Source: Hyphomicrobium zavarzinii ATCC 27496
GTDB taxonomy: Bacteria; Pseudomonadota; Alphaproteobacteria; Rhizobiales; Hyphomicrobiaceae
Direction: 5' to 3'
Length of the DNA stretch: 64,000 nt
Assembly (NCBI RefSeq): GCF_000383415.1
Contig: NZ_KB911256.1
Span: 723,348 to 787,347 of the forward strand
In this document: piece by piece, positions 45,797 to 54,270 of the stretch
How the letters are laid out: the number at the start of each line of letters is the position of its first letter
Numbering within the stretch: the first letter of the stretch is position 1
Program-made: the position numbers and the translations under genes
The notes under the pieces: model-generated
The model's database searches: none
What the model was told of the DNA's origin: nothing
Seen by the model: only the letters and a program-made list of their open reading frames with translations

Positions 45797-47062
45797 GTGA
45801 AGATTGCGATTTTTGGTCTCGGATACGTCGGCATCACCGGCGCGGCCTGCCTTGTGCGTGAAGGGCATACGGTCGTCGGAGTCGAGATCAACGAGCGCAA
45901 GAGCCGCGCGGTCGCATCCGGGCGCTCTCCGATTTTCGAGCCGGGCGTGGAGGAGTTGCTCGCCGCGGGCGTGCGCGAAGGGCGGCTGACGGTGGTCGCC
46001 GATGCCAGGGACGCGATCGCGGATGCCGACATTGCGATGGTGTGCGTCGGTACGCCGAGCGCGCCGGATGGCGCGCACAATATGTCCTATGTCATGAACG
46101 TCTCGAAGGAGATCGCGACTGCGCTCGCAGATAGCGCGCGAGCGGAGCCGCTGACGGTCGTCTACCGCTCGACGATGCGCCCCGGATCCATCGAGGAGCT
46201 GATCGCGCCCGTGTTCGAGAGCGTGCTGGGCGAGAAAAACGCCGCGCTCGTCGAACTCGTCTACAATCCCGAGTTCTTGCGCGAATCCACCGCCGTGGCC
46301 GATTACCTGGCTCCCCCGAAAATTGTGGTCGGAACCAAAGACGGAAAGCCGTCGACCCGGATCGAGGCGCTCTACAGCACCATCGACGCCCCCACGTTCG
46401 TCACGCGTTTCCGGGAGGCGGAATTCACGAAGTTCGTCGACAACACCTTCCACGCAGTGAAGGTGGCCTTCGCCAACGAGATCGGCCGCTTCTGCGTGGC
46501 GCTCGGCATCGACGCGTCGAAGGTGCACGAGATTTTCATATCTGACCGCAAGCTCAATATCTCCCCGTACTACTGCCGCCCGGGCGGGGCGTTCGGCGGC
46601 TCGTGCCTGCCGAAGGACGTCCGCGCGCTCCAGTATCTCTCGGACGACACGGGCTCCAGCGCCTACCTCATCGAGTCGCTTCTGAAATCCAACGAGGCGC
46701 ACAAGCGCTTTCTCTACGAGCTTGCGACCAAGGATCTGCCCAAGGGATCGCACGTGCTGATGATCGGTCTCGCCTTCAAGGCCGGAACCGACGATCTGCG
46801 CGAAGCCCCTCAGCTCGATCTCGCGCGCCGCTTGCTCCAGAACGGCTACCGGCTCTCGATCCTCGATCCCGCTGTGAAGCCGGATCAGCTTCTCGGCCAG
46901 AACCTTGGCTATGCCTTCGCGCATCTGCCCAACATGGCCAAGCTGCTGGTGTCGGAAGAGGTGGCCGCATCCACCACCTATGACAGGGTGATCGACACCA
47001 ACGGCCGCGCGCGAGGCGTGGCACTCATGCCGGCGCCGCTCATCAACATCAACGCTCTTTGA
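45797..47062 (+). CDS. GDP-mannose 6-dehydrogenase-like nucleotide-sugar dehydrogenase
   Basis: A 421-residue NAD-dependent four-electron dehydrogenase yielding a nucleotide-linked uronic acid. The NAD motif is IAIFGLGYVGITGAACL, the central motif VVYRSTMRPGS, and the catalytic Cys270 lies in GGSCLPKDVRAL. The stretch KLNISPYYCRPGGAFGGSC matches GDP-mannose dehydrogenase (AlgD) more closely than UDP-glucose dehydrogenase, so GDP-mannuronate is the best guess. GTG 45797 is the start. It heads a plus-strand run of three genes (dehydrogenase and two glycosyltransferases). Confidence 0.88.
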   Translation: MKIAIFGLGYVGITGAACLVREGHTVVGVEINERKSRAVASGRSPIFEPGVEELLAAGVREGRLTVVADARDAIADADIAMVCVGTPSAPDGAHNMSYVMNVSKEIATALADSARAEPLTVVYRSTMRPGSIEELIAPVFESVLGEKNAALVELVYNPEFLRESTAVADYLAPPKIVVGTKDGKPSTRIEALYSTIDAPTFVTRFREAEFTKFVDNTFHAVKVAFANEIGRFCVALGIDASKVHEIFISDRKLNISPYYCRPGGAFGGSCLPKDVRALQYLSDDTGSSAYLIESLLKSNEAHKRFLYELATKDLPKGSHVLMIGLAFKAGTDDLREAPQLDLARRLLQNGYRLSILDPAVKPDQLLGQNLGYAFAHLPNMAKLLVSEEVAASTTYDRVIDTNGRARGVALMPAPLININAL

Positions 47063-47094
47063 CGAGGCACTTGGGGACTTCTGGGGACGGGGAC

Positions 47095-48372
47095 ATGCTG
47101 ACAACCATCGAAGGCCTGGATGACCACCAGGTGGCACCACTCGCGGGCCGCAAGGTGCTGATCATCGTCGAGAACCTCCCGGTGCCGTTCGACCGGCGCG
47201 TGTGGCAGGAAGCGCGCGCTCTGAAGGAGGCCGGCGCGCTTGTCTCGGTGATCTGTCCCACCGGGAAAGGCCACGATGCAGCTTACGAATGCCTCGAAGG
47301 CATCCACGTCTATCGCCATCCCCTGCCAACGGAAGCGAGCGCGGCCGCAGGCTACCTCGTCGAATACGGCGCAGCCCTCTATCACGAGATGCGCCTCGCG
47401 CTGAAGGTGCTCAGGCGGCACGGCTTCGATGTCATCCACGGCTGCAATCCGCCTGATCTCATCTTCCTCGTGGCCCTGCCGTTCAAGCTGATCGGCAAGC
47501 GCTATGTGTTCGATCACCATGACATCAATCCCGAGCTCTACGAGGCCAAGTTCGGGCGGCAAGGCGGCTTTCACAGGCTTCTGCGCCTCTTCGAGTGGCT
47601 GACGTTCAAGACGGCGAACCTGGTCATATCGACCAACGAGAGCTACCGCAGGATCGCGATCGAGCGCGGCGGCAAGAAGCCCGAGGATGTCTTCGTGGTG
47701 CGCAGCGGACCCGATCTCACGCGCGTGAAACATGCGGAGCCGAACCCGGCCCACCGCAAAGGACGCCGCTATCTCGTGGGTTACGTCGGGGTCATGGGCG
47801 ATCAGGAAGGCATCGACCTGCTGCTGATGGCCGCGCGCCATGTCGTCCACACCCTCGGTCGCGACGACGTGCAGTTCTGCCTTGCGGGCGGCGGACCCAG
47901 CACCGAAGCGCTCAAGAAGCAGGCGGACAATCTAGGCCTTGCGGACCACGTCACGTTCCTTGGCCGCGTGCCCGATGCGCTGCTGTTCGAGATGCTGTCC
48001 ACGGCGGACGTGTGTGTGAACCCGGATCGCGTGAACGCCATGAACGACAAGTCGACCATGAACAAGATTCTGGAATACATGGCGCTCGGAAAACCGATCG
48101 TTCAGTTCGACGTTACCGAGGGCCGCGTCAGCGCGGCCGACGCGTCGCTCTATGCCAAGGCCAATGACCCGGTCGATTTTGCCGCGAAGCTTCTCGAGCT
48201 TCTTGCAGACCCCGACGCGCGAGCGCGCATGGGCGCGTCAGGCCGAAAGCGGATCGAGACGCAGATGGCCTGGAGCTATGAGATCCCCCGCCTCATCGCC
48301 GCCTACCGGAGATTGGAGCACAAAAACGCTCGCGCCGTCGCAGGCAAGGTGCGCGATCAGGTCGAGACATAA
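47095..48372 (+). CDS. GT4-family glycosyltransferase
   Basis: A 425-residue GT-B enzyme. The N-terminal domain has VLIIVENLPVPFDRRVWQEARAL and VIHGCNPPDLIFLVALPFKL. The C-terminal domain has LVGYVGVMGDQEGIDLLL and VNPDRVNAMNDKSTMNKILE, the last replacing the usual E-x7-E surroundings in a subgroup common in exopolysaccharide loci. Acceptor and sugar are unknown. ATG 47095 follows GGGGACGGGGAC; an upstream in-frame TTG at 47059 is less likely. It follows the dehydrogenase by 32 bases and precedes another glycosyltransferase. Confidence 0.87.
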   Translation: MLTTIEGLDDHQVAPLAGRKVLIIVENLPVPFDRRVWQEARALKEAGALVSVICPTGKGHDAAYECLEGIHVYRHPLPTEASAAAGYLVEYGAALYHEMRLALKVLRRHGFDVIHGCNPPDLIFLVALPFKLIGKRYVFDHHDINPELYEAKFGRQGGFHRLLRLFEWLTFKTANLVISTNESYRRIAIERGGKKPEDVFVVRSGPDLTRVKHAEPNPAHRKGRRYLVGYVGVMGDQEGIDLLLMAARHVVHTLGRDDVQFCLAGGGPSTEALKKQADNLGLADHVTFLGRVPDALLFEMLSTADVCVNPDRVNAMNDKSTMNKILEYMALGKPIVQFDVTEGRVSAADASLYAKANDPVDFAAKLLELLADPDARARMGASGRKRIETQMAWSYEIPRLIAAYRRLEHKNARAVAGKVRDQVET

Positions 48373-48435
48373 TGCTAGAACAGGTGCGGGCAGGCGCCGC
48401 GAGGTGCCGGGCGTAGGCGGGAGCGGAAGGGCGCT

Positions 48436-49569
48436 ATGCAGAGGCCGAGCGGACCATCGCCGCGAATCGTGCACCTGATCTCGTCGCTCGGCGTCGGCGG
48501 GGCGGAGCGGCTGCTCGTGGATTTCGTGCGCGCGCTCGATGTCGCGCAGGCGCGCAACATCACCGTGGTGGTGATGAACGAAGCCGATCCCGCTCTTCTC
48601 GAGAAGTTGCGCGAGGGACCTGCCCAAGTGCTCGCCTGGAACAGGCCGCGCGGCTCCCGCGACCCGCGCTATCTTGGCCGGCTTCTGAAGCTCACGAGCG
48701 ACACGCGCCCCACGATCATCCACGCCCATAACCGGGGCAGCAAGATGTGGGCGATGCTGGCCAAGCTCGCGCAGCCGCGCCTGCGCGTTGTGTTCACGGT
48801 CCACGCCATGAACGTCGCATCAGGGTACGGCGCCCGCCACCGGATGCTGCACAACGCGCTGGTGGATCGCACCGTCGCCATTTCCAGGGCGGTCACGCGC
48901 GAGTGCGAGGAAAGCGGGCTGCGTAACGTCGTGCTGATCCCGAACGGCGTCGATCTGTCCCGTTTCCGGACGGCAGAGGAACCGTTGGCCTGCCGCCTGG
49001 AGCGGGAGCCGGATCGCGTACCTCTCCTCGTCACGGTCGCCCGCCTGGTCCATGACATCAAAGGCCAGGACGTTCTGATCGAGGCCGCCGCGCTGCTGAG
49101 GGCTCGCGGCACTCCCGTGCGCATTCGCCTTGTGGGATCGCCCTCGCGCGATCAGCCCGAGACGCCGGCGTTGCTGGCCTCTCTGGTCGAGCGTCATGGT
49201 CTGGCTGACAGTGTGGAGATCCTAGAAGGCGTGTCGGACGCGGCGGAGCACATCCGCGATGCCGACATCTGCGTCGTGCCCTCGCGCCAGGAAGGCTTCG
49301 GACTGGTGATCCTCGAAGCGATGGCAGCCGGCGTACCGGTCGTCGCCTCGCGGCTGGATGGTCCGGCTGAGCTCATATCCGACGGCATCAACGGTTACCT
49401 TGCGCACGCCGGAGATCCGGGCGACCTCGCGGACAAGATCACGCGGATTCTTGAGGATCGTCCGGCGGCGTCCCGCTTCGTACAGGAGGGACGGCGCACC
49501 GCCGCAGCGCACGACATTGAGGTCATGCGCGACGCCTATCTCACGCTCTATCGCACGTTGACGGCCTGA
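48436..49569 (+). CDS. GT4-family glycosyltransferase
   Basis: A 377-residue GT-B enzyme opening IVHLISSLGVGGAERLLVDFVRAL, with donor-side motifs LVTVARLVHDIKGQDVLIEA and VVPSRQEGFGLVILEAMAAGVPVVASRLDGPAELI (E-x7-E type). It probably adds a sugar to the growing lipid-linked unit. It follows the previous glycosyltransferase by 63 bases. Its 3' end overlaps the opposite Wzy-like gene by 22 bases, so the two transcripts are complementary at their ends. Confidence 0.88.
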   Translation: MQRPSGPSPRIVHLISSLGVGGAERLLVDFVRALDVAQARNITVVVMNEADPALLEKLREGPAQVLAWNRPRGSRDPRYLGRLLKLTSDTRPTIIHAHNRGSKMWAMLAKLAQPRLRVVFTVHAMNVASGYGARHRMLHNALVDRTVAISRAVTRECEESGLRNVVLIPNGVDLSRFRTAEEPLACRLEREPDRVPLLVTVARLVHDIKGQDVLIEAAALLRARGTPVRIRLVGSPSRDQPETPALLASLVERHGLADSVEILEGVSDAAEHIRDADICVVPSRQEGFGLVILEAMAAGVPVVASRLDGPAELISDGINGYLAHAGDPGDLADKITRILEDRPAASRFVQEGRRTAAAHDIEVMRDAYLTLYRTLTA

Positions 49570-50873
49570 GCGATCGCGCTCGTCCGGTTGCTGGACGAGG
49601 CTCGCAGTAGCACGAGGACGAAGAGCGTGACGACGGTCAGCACGTTCGACTTGCCCGCGAGGCTCAGAGAAAGCGAGGCGACGCCGACGAAATAGAGGAG
49701 CACCCAGGCGGCCCCCGGGCATGTGCGGCGCACGAGATCGCGGCAGAAGAAAAGCAGCGCGGCGAAGATCACGAGGCTGACGAGAAGTCCGTGGGAAAGG
49801 AGAAAGCTCAGCCAGAAGCTTTCGACGCCACGTTCGAGTCCCAGCAGAGATTGCCATGTCGCAACCAGCCGCGGATCGGGGCCGAACAGGAGATCTGGAA
49901 GCGGCACGTGCGAGAAGATTTCGAACATGTCGCTGCGCGTCTGGGCGCTGCCCGAGTCATCGGCGAAGCGGTCGAGGAAACGCTCGAGAAAGCCGGTGGA
50001 GAGCAGCGTCAGAAGTCCAGCCCCTGCGAACGGCACACTGACGAGGGCCGCGGTCACGGTCGTGACGTTGATGGGAGCGCCGTTCAGCACCGCCAGCACT
50101 CTACGTACCACGAGCGCGGCGAGCATGAGGACGACGAGAACGCTCGCCGCGCGCCCGCCATAGGTCACCATCGCCGCGAGACTGAGACAGAAGGCGGCGA
50201 GGCGCAGCCATCGCGGGAGATCGCGCCCGCCGCCCACGGCAAGCGTGAGTATGTAGCTGCCGGTGAGGATCGAGTTTGCCAGCGGATGGCCGAGAAGCGC
50301 GGTGGAGCGCCATTCATAAGCGAGATCCTCGCCCTTGATCACGAACGGTGTCAGCCGCCAGCCGCTGAGATACTCGAAAATGCCGATCGCCGCGTTGGCG
50401 ATCATGATGCCGTGGATCAGCAGCGCAAGCGTTCGCCCCCGTTGCTCAGAGATGCGGCGAAGAAGCAGCAGGGTCACGCCGGCCGGCAGGAAGGTCTCGA
50501 TCAGCGGGGTGACGGGCAGGCGCGAGATGAACGCCGAGTGGAGCGTTCCGAGCAGGATCGCGAGCAGCATCAGAAGCGCCACCGGCGCCTCGTGTAGCGC
50601 GCGCAAAATGGCGCCGAACGGATCTGAGGTCGCGAGCGCCGCCAGGAGCGCCAGCGATAGAATGTAGAGCGTTGCGGGATGAAATTTGGTGAGCGCGTTG
50701 CCGCCCGTCTCGGAGTAGTCGAAGCCAAGCGCGGTCAGTGCGAACGGTGACAGGGCGAGCACCAGAACGACGAAAAGCGCCAGAGCCGCCGTCAAGAGAC
50801 GGCTTTCCGCGCTGCCTGTCGCAAGCGCGCCACGGGAGGCCGGGAAGGGCTGGGCGCGCAGAGAGGCGGCCAT
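49548..50873 (-). CDS. Wzy-like O-antigen/exopolysaccharide polymerase
   Basis: A 441-residue polytopic membrane protein with roughly 11-12 predicted helices and a large periplasmic loop (about 290-340, including RSDMFEIFSHVPLPDLLFGPDPRLV), matching the Wzy_C/VpsF-type polymerases. It would join flipped repeat units in the periplasm. Family sequences are very variable, so the call rests on topology and neighbours. ATG 50873 shares its A with the stop of the upstream Wzc-like gene (TGATG), so the two are coupled. It is convergent with a glycosyltransferase. Confidence 0.78.
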   Translation of the reverse strand: MAASLRAQPFPASRGALATGSAESRLLTAALALFVVLVLALSPFALTALGFDYSETGGNALTKFHPATLYILSLALLAALATSDPFGAILRALHEAPVALLMLLAILLGTLHSAFISRLPVTPLIETFLPAGVTLLLLRRISEQRGRTLALLIHGIMIANAAIGIFEYLSGWRLTPFVIKGEDLAYEWRSTALLGHPLANSILTGSYILTLAVGGGRDLPRWLRLAAFCLSLAAMVTYGGRAASVLVVLMLAALVVRRVLAVLNGAPINVTTVTAALVSVPFAGAGLLTLLSTGFLERFLDRFADDSGSAQTRSDMFEIFSHVPLPDLLFGPDPRLVATWQSLLGLERGVESFWLSFLLSHGLLVSLVIFAALLFFCRDLVRRTCPGAAWVLLYFVGVASLSLSLAGKSNVLTVVTLFVLVLLRASSSNRTSAIAQAVNVR

Positions 50874-53044
50874 CACGCACGCCCCACGCCCGTGCCGGTG
50901 AGGACCACGCCTGAGATCTTGTCTCTCACGGGCGCGAGCGCGCGCAAGAGATCGTCGAGACGGTGCTGGGGAGTCTTTCCGCTGCGCGCAACGATCGCGA
51001 CCTTGTCCACCAGCGGCAGAAGTGCGGACGCGGACTCGTCGCTCGCCAGCGCCCCGCCGTCGATGATGACGAGATCGTAGTCGAGCGCCGCCGCCGCGAG
51101 ATTGGCGGCAAGCTGACGCCGCTCGCCGCGCTTCAGGAGCCTGAGATCGGCGCTCGCCAGCGGAAGGAAGGCGAGGCTCGATTTGGAATCGCGCACCGTA
51201 TGCGCCGCGAGCGCTTCCGGCTTTGCGAGCAAGGTCGCCCAGCCTTCCGTGAGGTCGGGGGCGAGGGTGGCAGAAAGCGTCGCGTCGGTAGAGCAGGCAT
51301 CCACCAGCAGCACACGCTCGCCGCGAAGTGCCCCGGATTGAGCGAGTGCGAGCGCGACCGACGCAGCCTCGCTTTCGCGATCTGCCGCGCACAGCATGAT
51401 CGCGGAGGGATAGCTGTCATGGCGATCCTGCTCGAATGAAGCGAGCAGATGCAGGATGCTTTGGCGATAGGCCGTCTCCGCCGCGCTTTCGGGCTCGGAC
51501 ACGGCGACGAGGGCGCGGCCGAGATCCTCGGTCTCTTGCGTGGTGCCTCGAAGCGCCGGCAGGCGGCTCGAGACAGAGCCGATCCGCGAGAGGCGCGCTT
51601 CGCCGAGCGCAGGGATAGGGAACAAGGCGTGGTTGCCGAGTTGGAACGTGCGCGGCGTCAGCCGCACGGTGGTGTCGAGTTGGGCCCCGGCCAGCACACG
51701 CACGATGCCGAGCCCAAGCCCCCCGAACGCGCCGAGACCGAGCACGAGCCAGTTGATCGGCCAGCTCGGCTTGGAGGGCGCCGTCGCGGGCGACACGACG
51801 CGCGCGTAGGGAACGGAGATCTGCTCCTGCTCGCGCGTTTCCTTCGCCCGCTGCAGGAAGGTGCCGAGCACGTCACGGCTCGTCGCGACGTCCTGCTCGA
51901 GCTCCCTGAGCTTGATTTGTGCTGTGGATGTGCGTGAGACCTCGGCCTTGCTCGTTTCGATCAGGCGCTGCAACTCGAGCTCGCGGCTCGATGCGATGCG
52001 ATACTCCGCGGCCAGCGCGTTGGCGATGCGCCGCAACTCGGCATCGATCTGCGCGCGGATCTCGCCGAGCTGCGAGCGGGCCTCGATCAGCACCGGATGG
52101 CGGGATTTCAATTGCGAGGAGAGCGACGCCACGCGCCGCGCGACCTGCGCGTGCTGCTCGCGAAGCCGCTGGATGGTGGCGGAACGCACCGCTTCCGGCA
52201 TTGCGTCGAGCGCCGCGCCGGAGGAGGCGGCTGCGGATCGCACGGCGTCGAGCCGGCCCTTGGCCTCCGCGGCCGTTGCCCGCGCGGCCACCAGCTCGCC
52301 GTTGAGCTTGCCGAGCTGTTGCTCGCCCACGATGCCGCCTTCGGACACGGTGATGCCGTTGCGGCGCTTGAAATCGTCCACACGGTCTTCCGCCTGGCGC
52401 ACCTCGTCGCGCAATTCGCCGAGGCGGCCCGTGATCAGCTCGTTCGCACGCCGCTCGTCCTCCGCGCGCGCCGTTGCCTGGTCCGCGAGATAGAGGCTGA
52501 TGAGCGTGTCGGTGATCTGTGCGGCTTTCGCCGGAGAGCTGGCCGTCGCCTCCACCTCGACGATGTAGGTCTTCTGTGCGCGAAGGATCTTGATGCGCTT
52601 GGCGAGCTTTTCGGCAGCAAGCGCTTTAGCGTCGGGCGCGGCGGAATTAGAGAGCAGGCTTTTGAGCTTCGTCAGCGGACCGGCGCCGGAGAACTCGCTG
52701 TCCTTGTCCAGGCTGAGCGTATCGACCACACGCCGCAGCATCGCGTCAGACGAGATGATGGCCACCTGGCTGTCGACGATGGCGAGATCGGCGCCCGTAC
52801 TGTTCGGCGCCGGCGCTGTCTCGTTCACCACCCGGTTGGGGCTGGGATTGATGTAGAGGACGGCATTCGACGTGTAGCTCGGCGCGGCAAAGACGAGATA
52901 GAGGACGGCGAGCAGGAGTGCGAGCGCGGTCGTCACCAGGATCTGCGGAAGGCCGCGACGCAGGATGTCGACCAGTCCGGCAAGATCGGTGGTTTCGCGC
53001 CCCGTTTCTTGTCCGGAGATCGAATACGGCGAGGTCATCAGCAT
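50873..53044 (-). CDS. Wzc/GumC-like co-polymerase with degenerate kinase-like domain (cluster B)
   Basis: A 723-residue PCP-2a-like protein controlling chain length with the coupled Wzy. The Wzz domain has TM1 about 34-53, coiled coil about 180-400 and TM2 about 437-462. The cytoplasmic domain has LCAADRESEAASVAL (about 551-565) where Walker A should be, so no GK[ST]. Walker A' is VLLVDA and Walker B is LVIIDGG. No C-terminal tyrosine cluster is present (ends TGTGVGRA). ATP-dependent autokinase activity is therefore doubtful. ATG 53044 or ATG 53038 are both possible starts. The gap 53045-53293 (249 bases) should contain its promoter. Confidence 0.85.
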   Translation of the reverse strand: MLMTSPYSISGQETGRETTDLAGLVDILRRGLPQILVTTALALLLAVLYLVFAAPSYTSNAVLYINPSPNRVVNETAPAPNSTGADLAIVDSQVAIISSDAMLRRVVDTLSLDKDSEFSGAGPLTKLKSLLSNSAAPDAKALAAEKLAKRIKILRAQKTYIVEVEATASSPAKAAQITDTLISLYLADQATARAEDERRANELITGRLGELRDEVRQAEDRVDDFKRRNGITVSEGGIVGEQQLGKLNGELVAARATAAEAKGRLDAVRSAAASSGAALDAMPEAVRSATIQRLREQHAQVARRVASLSSQLKSRHPVLIEARSQLGEIRAQIDAELRRIANALAAEYRIASSRELELQRLIETSKAEVSRTSTAQIKLRELEQDVATSRDVLGTFLQRAKETREQEQISVPYARVVSPATAPSKPSWPINWLVLGLGAFGGLGLGIVRVLAGAQLDTTVRLTPRTFQLGNHALFPIPALGEARLSRIGSVSSRLPALRGTTQETEDLGRALVAVSEPESAAETAYRQSILHLLASFEQDRHDSYPSAIMLCAADRESEAASVALALAQSGALRGERVLLVDACSTDATLSATLAPDLTEGWATLLAKPEALAAHTVRDSKSSLAFLPLASADLRLLKRGERRQLAANLAAAALDYDLVIIDGGALASDESASALLPLVDKVAIVARSGKTPQHRLDDLLRALAPVRDKISGVVLTGTGVGRA

Positions 53045-53293
53045 CGTGTACGCGTACCTTGGAAAGCCTCTCGCGCTTCAGGGATGCTCCACCAATGTGC
53101 TCATTCGACGCCGAATGAAAGGCATCGTTAATCAATTGGTTACCGATGGCGGATCGCAGGCGGTAATGAGGGCCTTCGCCCGCCGCGAATGAGATCAGAC
53201 GGCTGATTGGCGAGCGAAGTTAAAGCAATTTTATGCGTTGTGCTTTAGGGTGATGGCGAAATCTGCTCATTTCGACCCCGAGGAGTTCCGTCC

Positions 53294-53674
53294 ATGCGTT
53301 CTAGGGTCTTTGCCCTTTTTGCGGCCGCCATTGGGTTGGCCCTGATCCCGGTCGCCGCCGAGGCCGGCCACCGCGGTCACTATCACCGCCACGGCACGAA
53401 CGAGTACTATCCCTTCTATCATCGCCATTACCGCTCGGACTACGAGTTGGATCGGTACGCCTATTATCCGTCTCCCCGGCGTTACTATCCCTATTACAAC
53501 TCGGGCTACTGGCGCCCCACGGTCGAGCTGCGTTATCGCCGCGCCTGCTGCCGCCCGGTGGCACCGCTGCCTCCCTACTATCAGGCCTGGGGCTATCCGC
53601 GTCCGGCTTACGCCTACCGCAAGGGGCATCATCGTCACGACTATCGCGGTCACCACCGTCATCGCGATTGGTGA
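53294..53674 (+). CDS. Small exported Tyr/His-rich protein
   Basis: A 126-residue product with a signal peptide (RVFALFAAAIGLALIPVAAEAG). The mature part is dominated by Tyr, His, Arg and Pro in short blocks (YYPFYHRHYRSDYE, HHRHDYRGHHRHRDW), with one CC. Such composition suggests a disordered or metal-binding surface protein, but no family is recognised. A GAGGAG lies before the ATG. It is followed by a hairpin terminator and another small exported gene. Confidence 0.7.
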   Translation: MRSRVFALFAAAIGLALIPVAAEAGHRGHYHRHGTNEYYPFYHRHYRSDYELDRYAYYPSPRRYYPYYNSGYWRPTVELRYRRACCRPVAPLPPYYQAWGYPRPAYAYRKGHHRHDYRGHHRHRDW

Positions 53675-53704
53675 GCACAAGCAACCCAGTCATGCACGTC
53701 ACGC

Positions 53705-53738
53705 AAAGGCCGCCATTAAGGCGGCCTTTAGCATTTTT
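53705..53738 (+). terminator. Hairpin terminator after the Tyr/His-rich protein gene
   Basis: Stem AAAGGCCGCC/GGCGGCCTTT with loop ATTAA is followed by AGCATTTTT. The T-run is offset by four bases from the stem, so strength is moderate. Confidence 0.65.
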
Positions 53739-53870
53739 CGGGCACCTCTCCTCCGCGTTCATGCCGCATTCATGCGCGACATGATTTTCTGGTCGCATGA
53801 ACTTTTTTCCGCTGAGGCGCGTTGTTGATCTCAGATCGGAAGCACACCCGAGGAGTGGGGAGAGAGACCC

Positions 53871-54197
53871 ATGATGAAGAAGATTATGCATGCGCTGATG
53901 GCGCTCAGCCTGATCGCAGGCGTTACGGCGTCATCGATTCAGCCGGCCGAAGCAGGGCGCGGCGGGCGAGTGGCCGCAGGCGTGGCCGCTGGCATCATCG
54001 GTCTTGGCTTGCTTGGTGCTTACGGTCACGCGCGCGAGCGTGACTACGATCGCCACTACTACCGCTCGTCCGGCGAATGCTATCCGGGCCCCGAGGAGTG
54101 CGGCTGGCGCAACCGTCGCTGCTTCACCAACAGCTGGGGCGATACGGTTTGCCGCGGTGGCCGCTGGACCTGCTGGCGCCCGACCTATTGCGACTGA
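53871..54197 (+). CDS. Small exported cysteine-rich protein
   Basis: A 108-residue product with a signal peptide (MHALMALSLIAGVTASSIQPAEAG), a glycine-rich hydrophobic segment (VAAGIIGLGLLGAYGH) and a mature C-terminal half with six cysteines (GECYPGPEECGWRNRRCF, VCRGGRWTCWRPTYCD) that could form disulphides in the periplasm. The family is not recognised; similar small proteins with a Gly-zipper-like stretch and paired cysteines occur in Hyphomicrobiales. The ATG is preceded by GGGGAGAGAGA. Terminated by a strong hairpin at 54227. Confidence 0.65.
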   Translation: MMKKIMHALMALSLIAGVTASSIQPAEAGRGGRVAAGVAAGIIGLGLLGAYGHARERDYDRHYYRSSGECYPGPEECGWRNRRCFTNSWGDTVCRGGRWTCWRPTYCD

Positions 54198-54226
54198 TCG
54201 AGCCGCGAGAATTTCGAGATTGAGAA

Positions 54227-54257
54227 GGGCGGAGCCGGTTTCGGCTCCGTCCTTTTT
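54227..54257 (+). terminator. Rho-independent terminator after the Cys-rich protein gene
   Basis: Stem GGGCGGAGCCG/CGGCTCCGTCC (one G-U pair), loop GTTT, then TTTTT. It lies between convergent genes and may also limit rlmB read-through. Confidence 0.8.
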
Positions 54258-54270
54258 ATGTAATTCAGCC

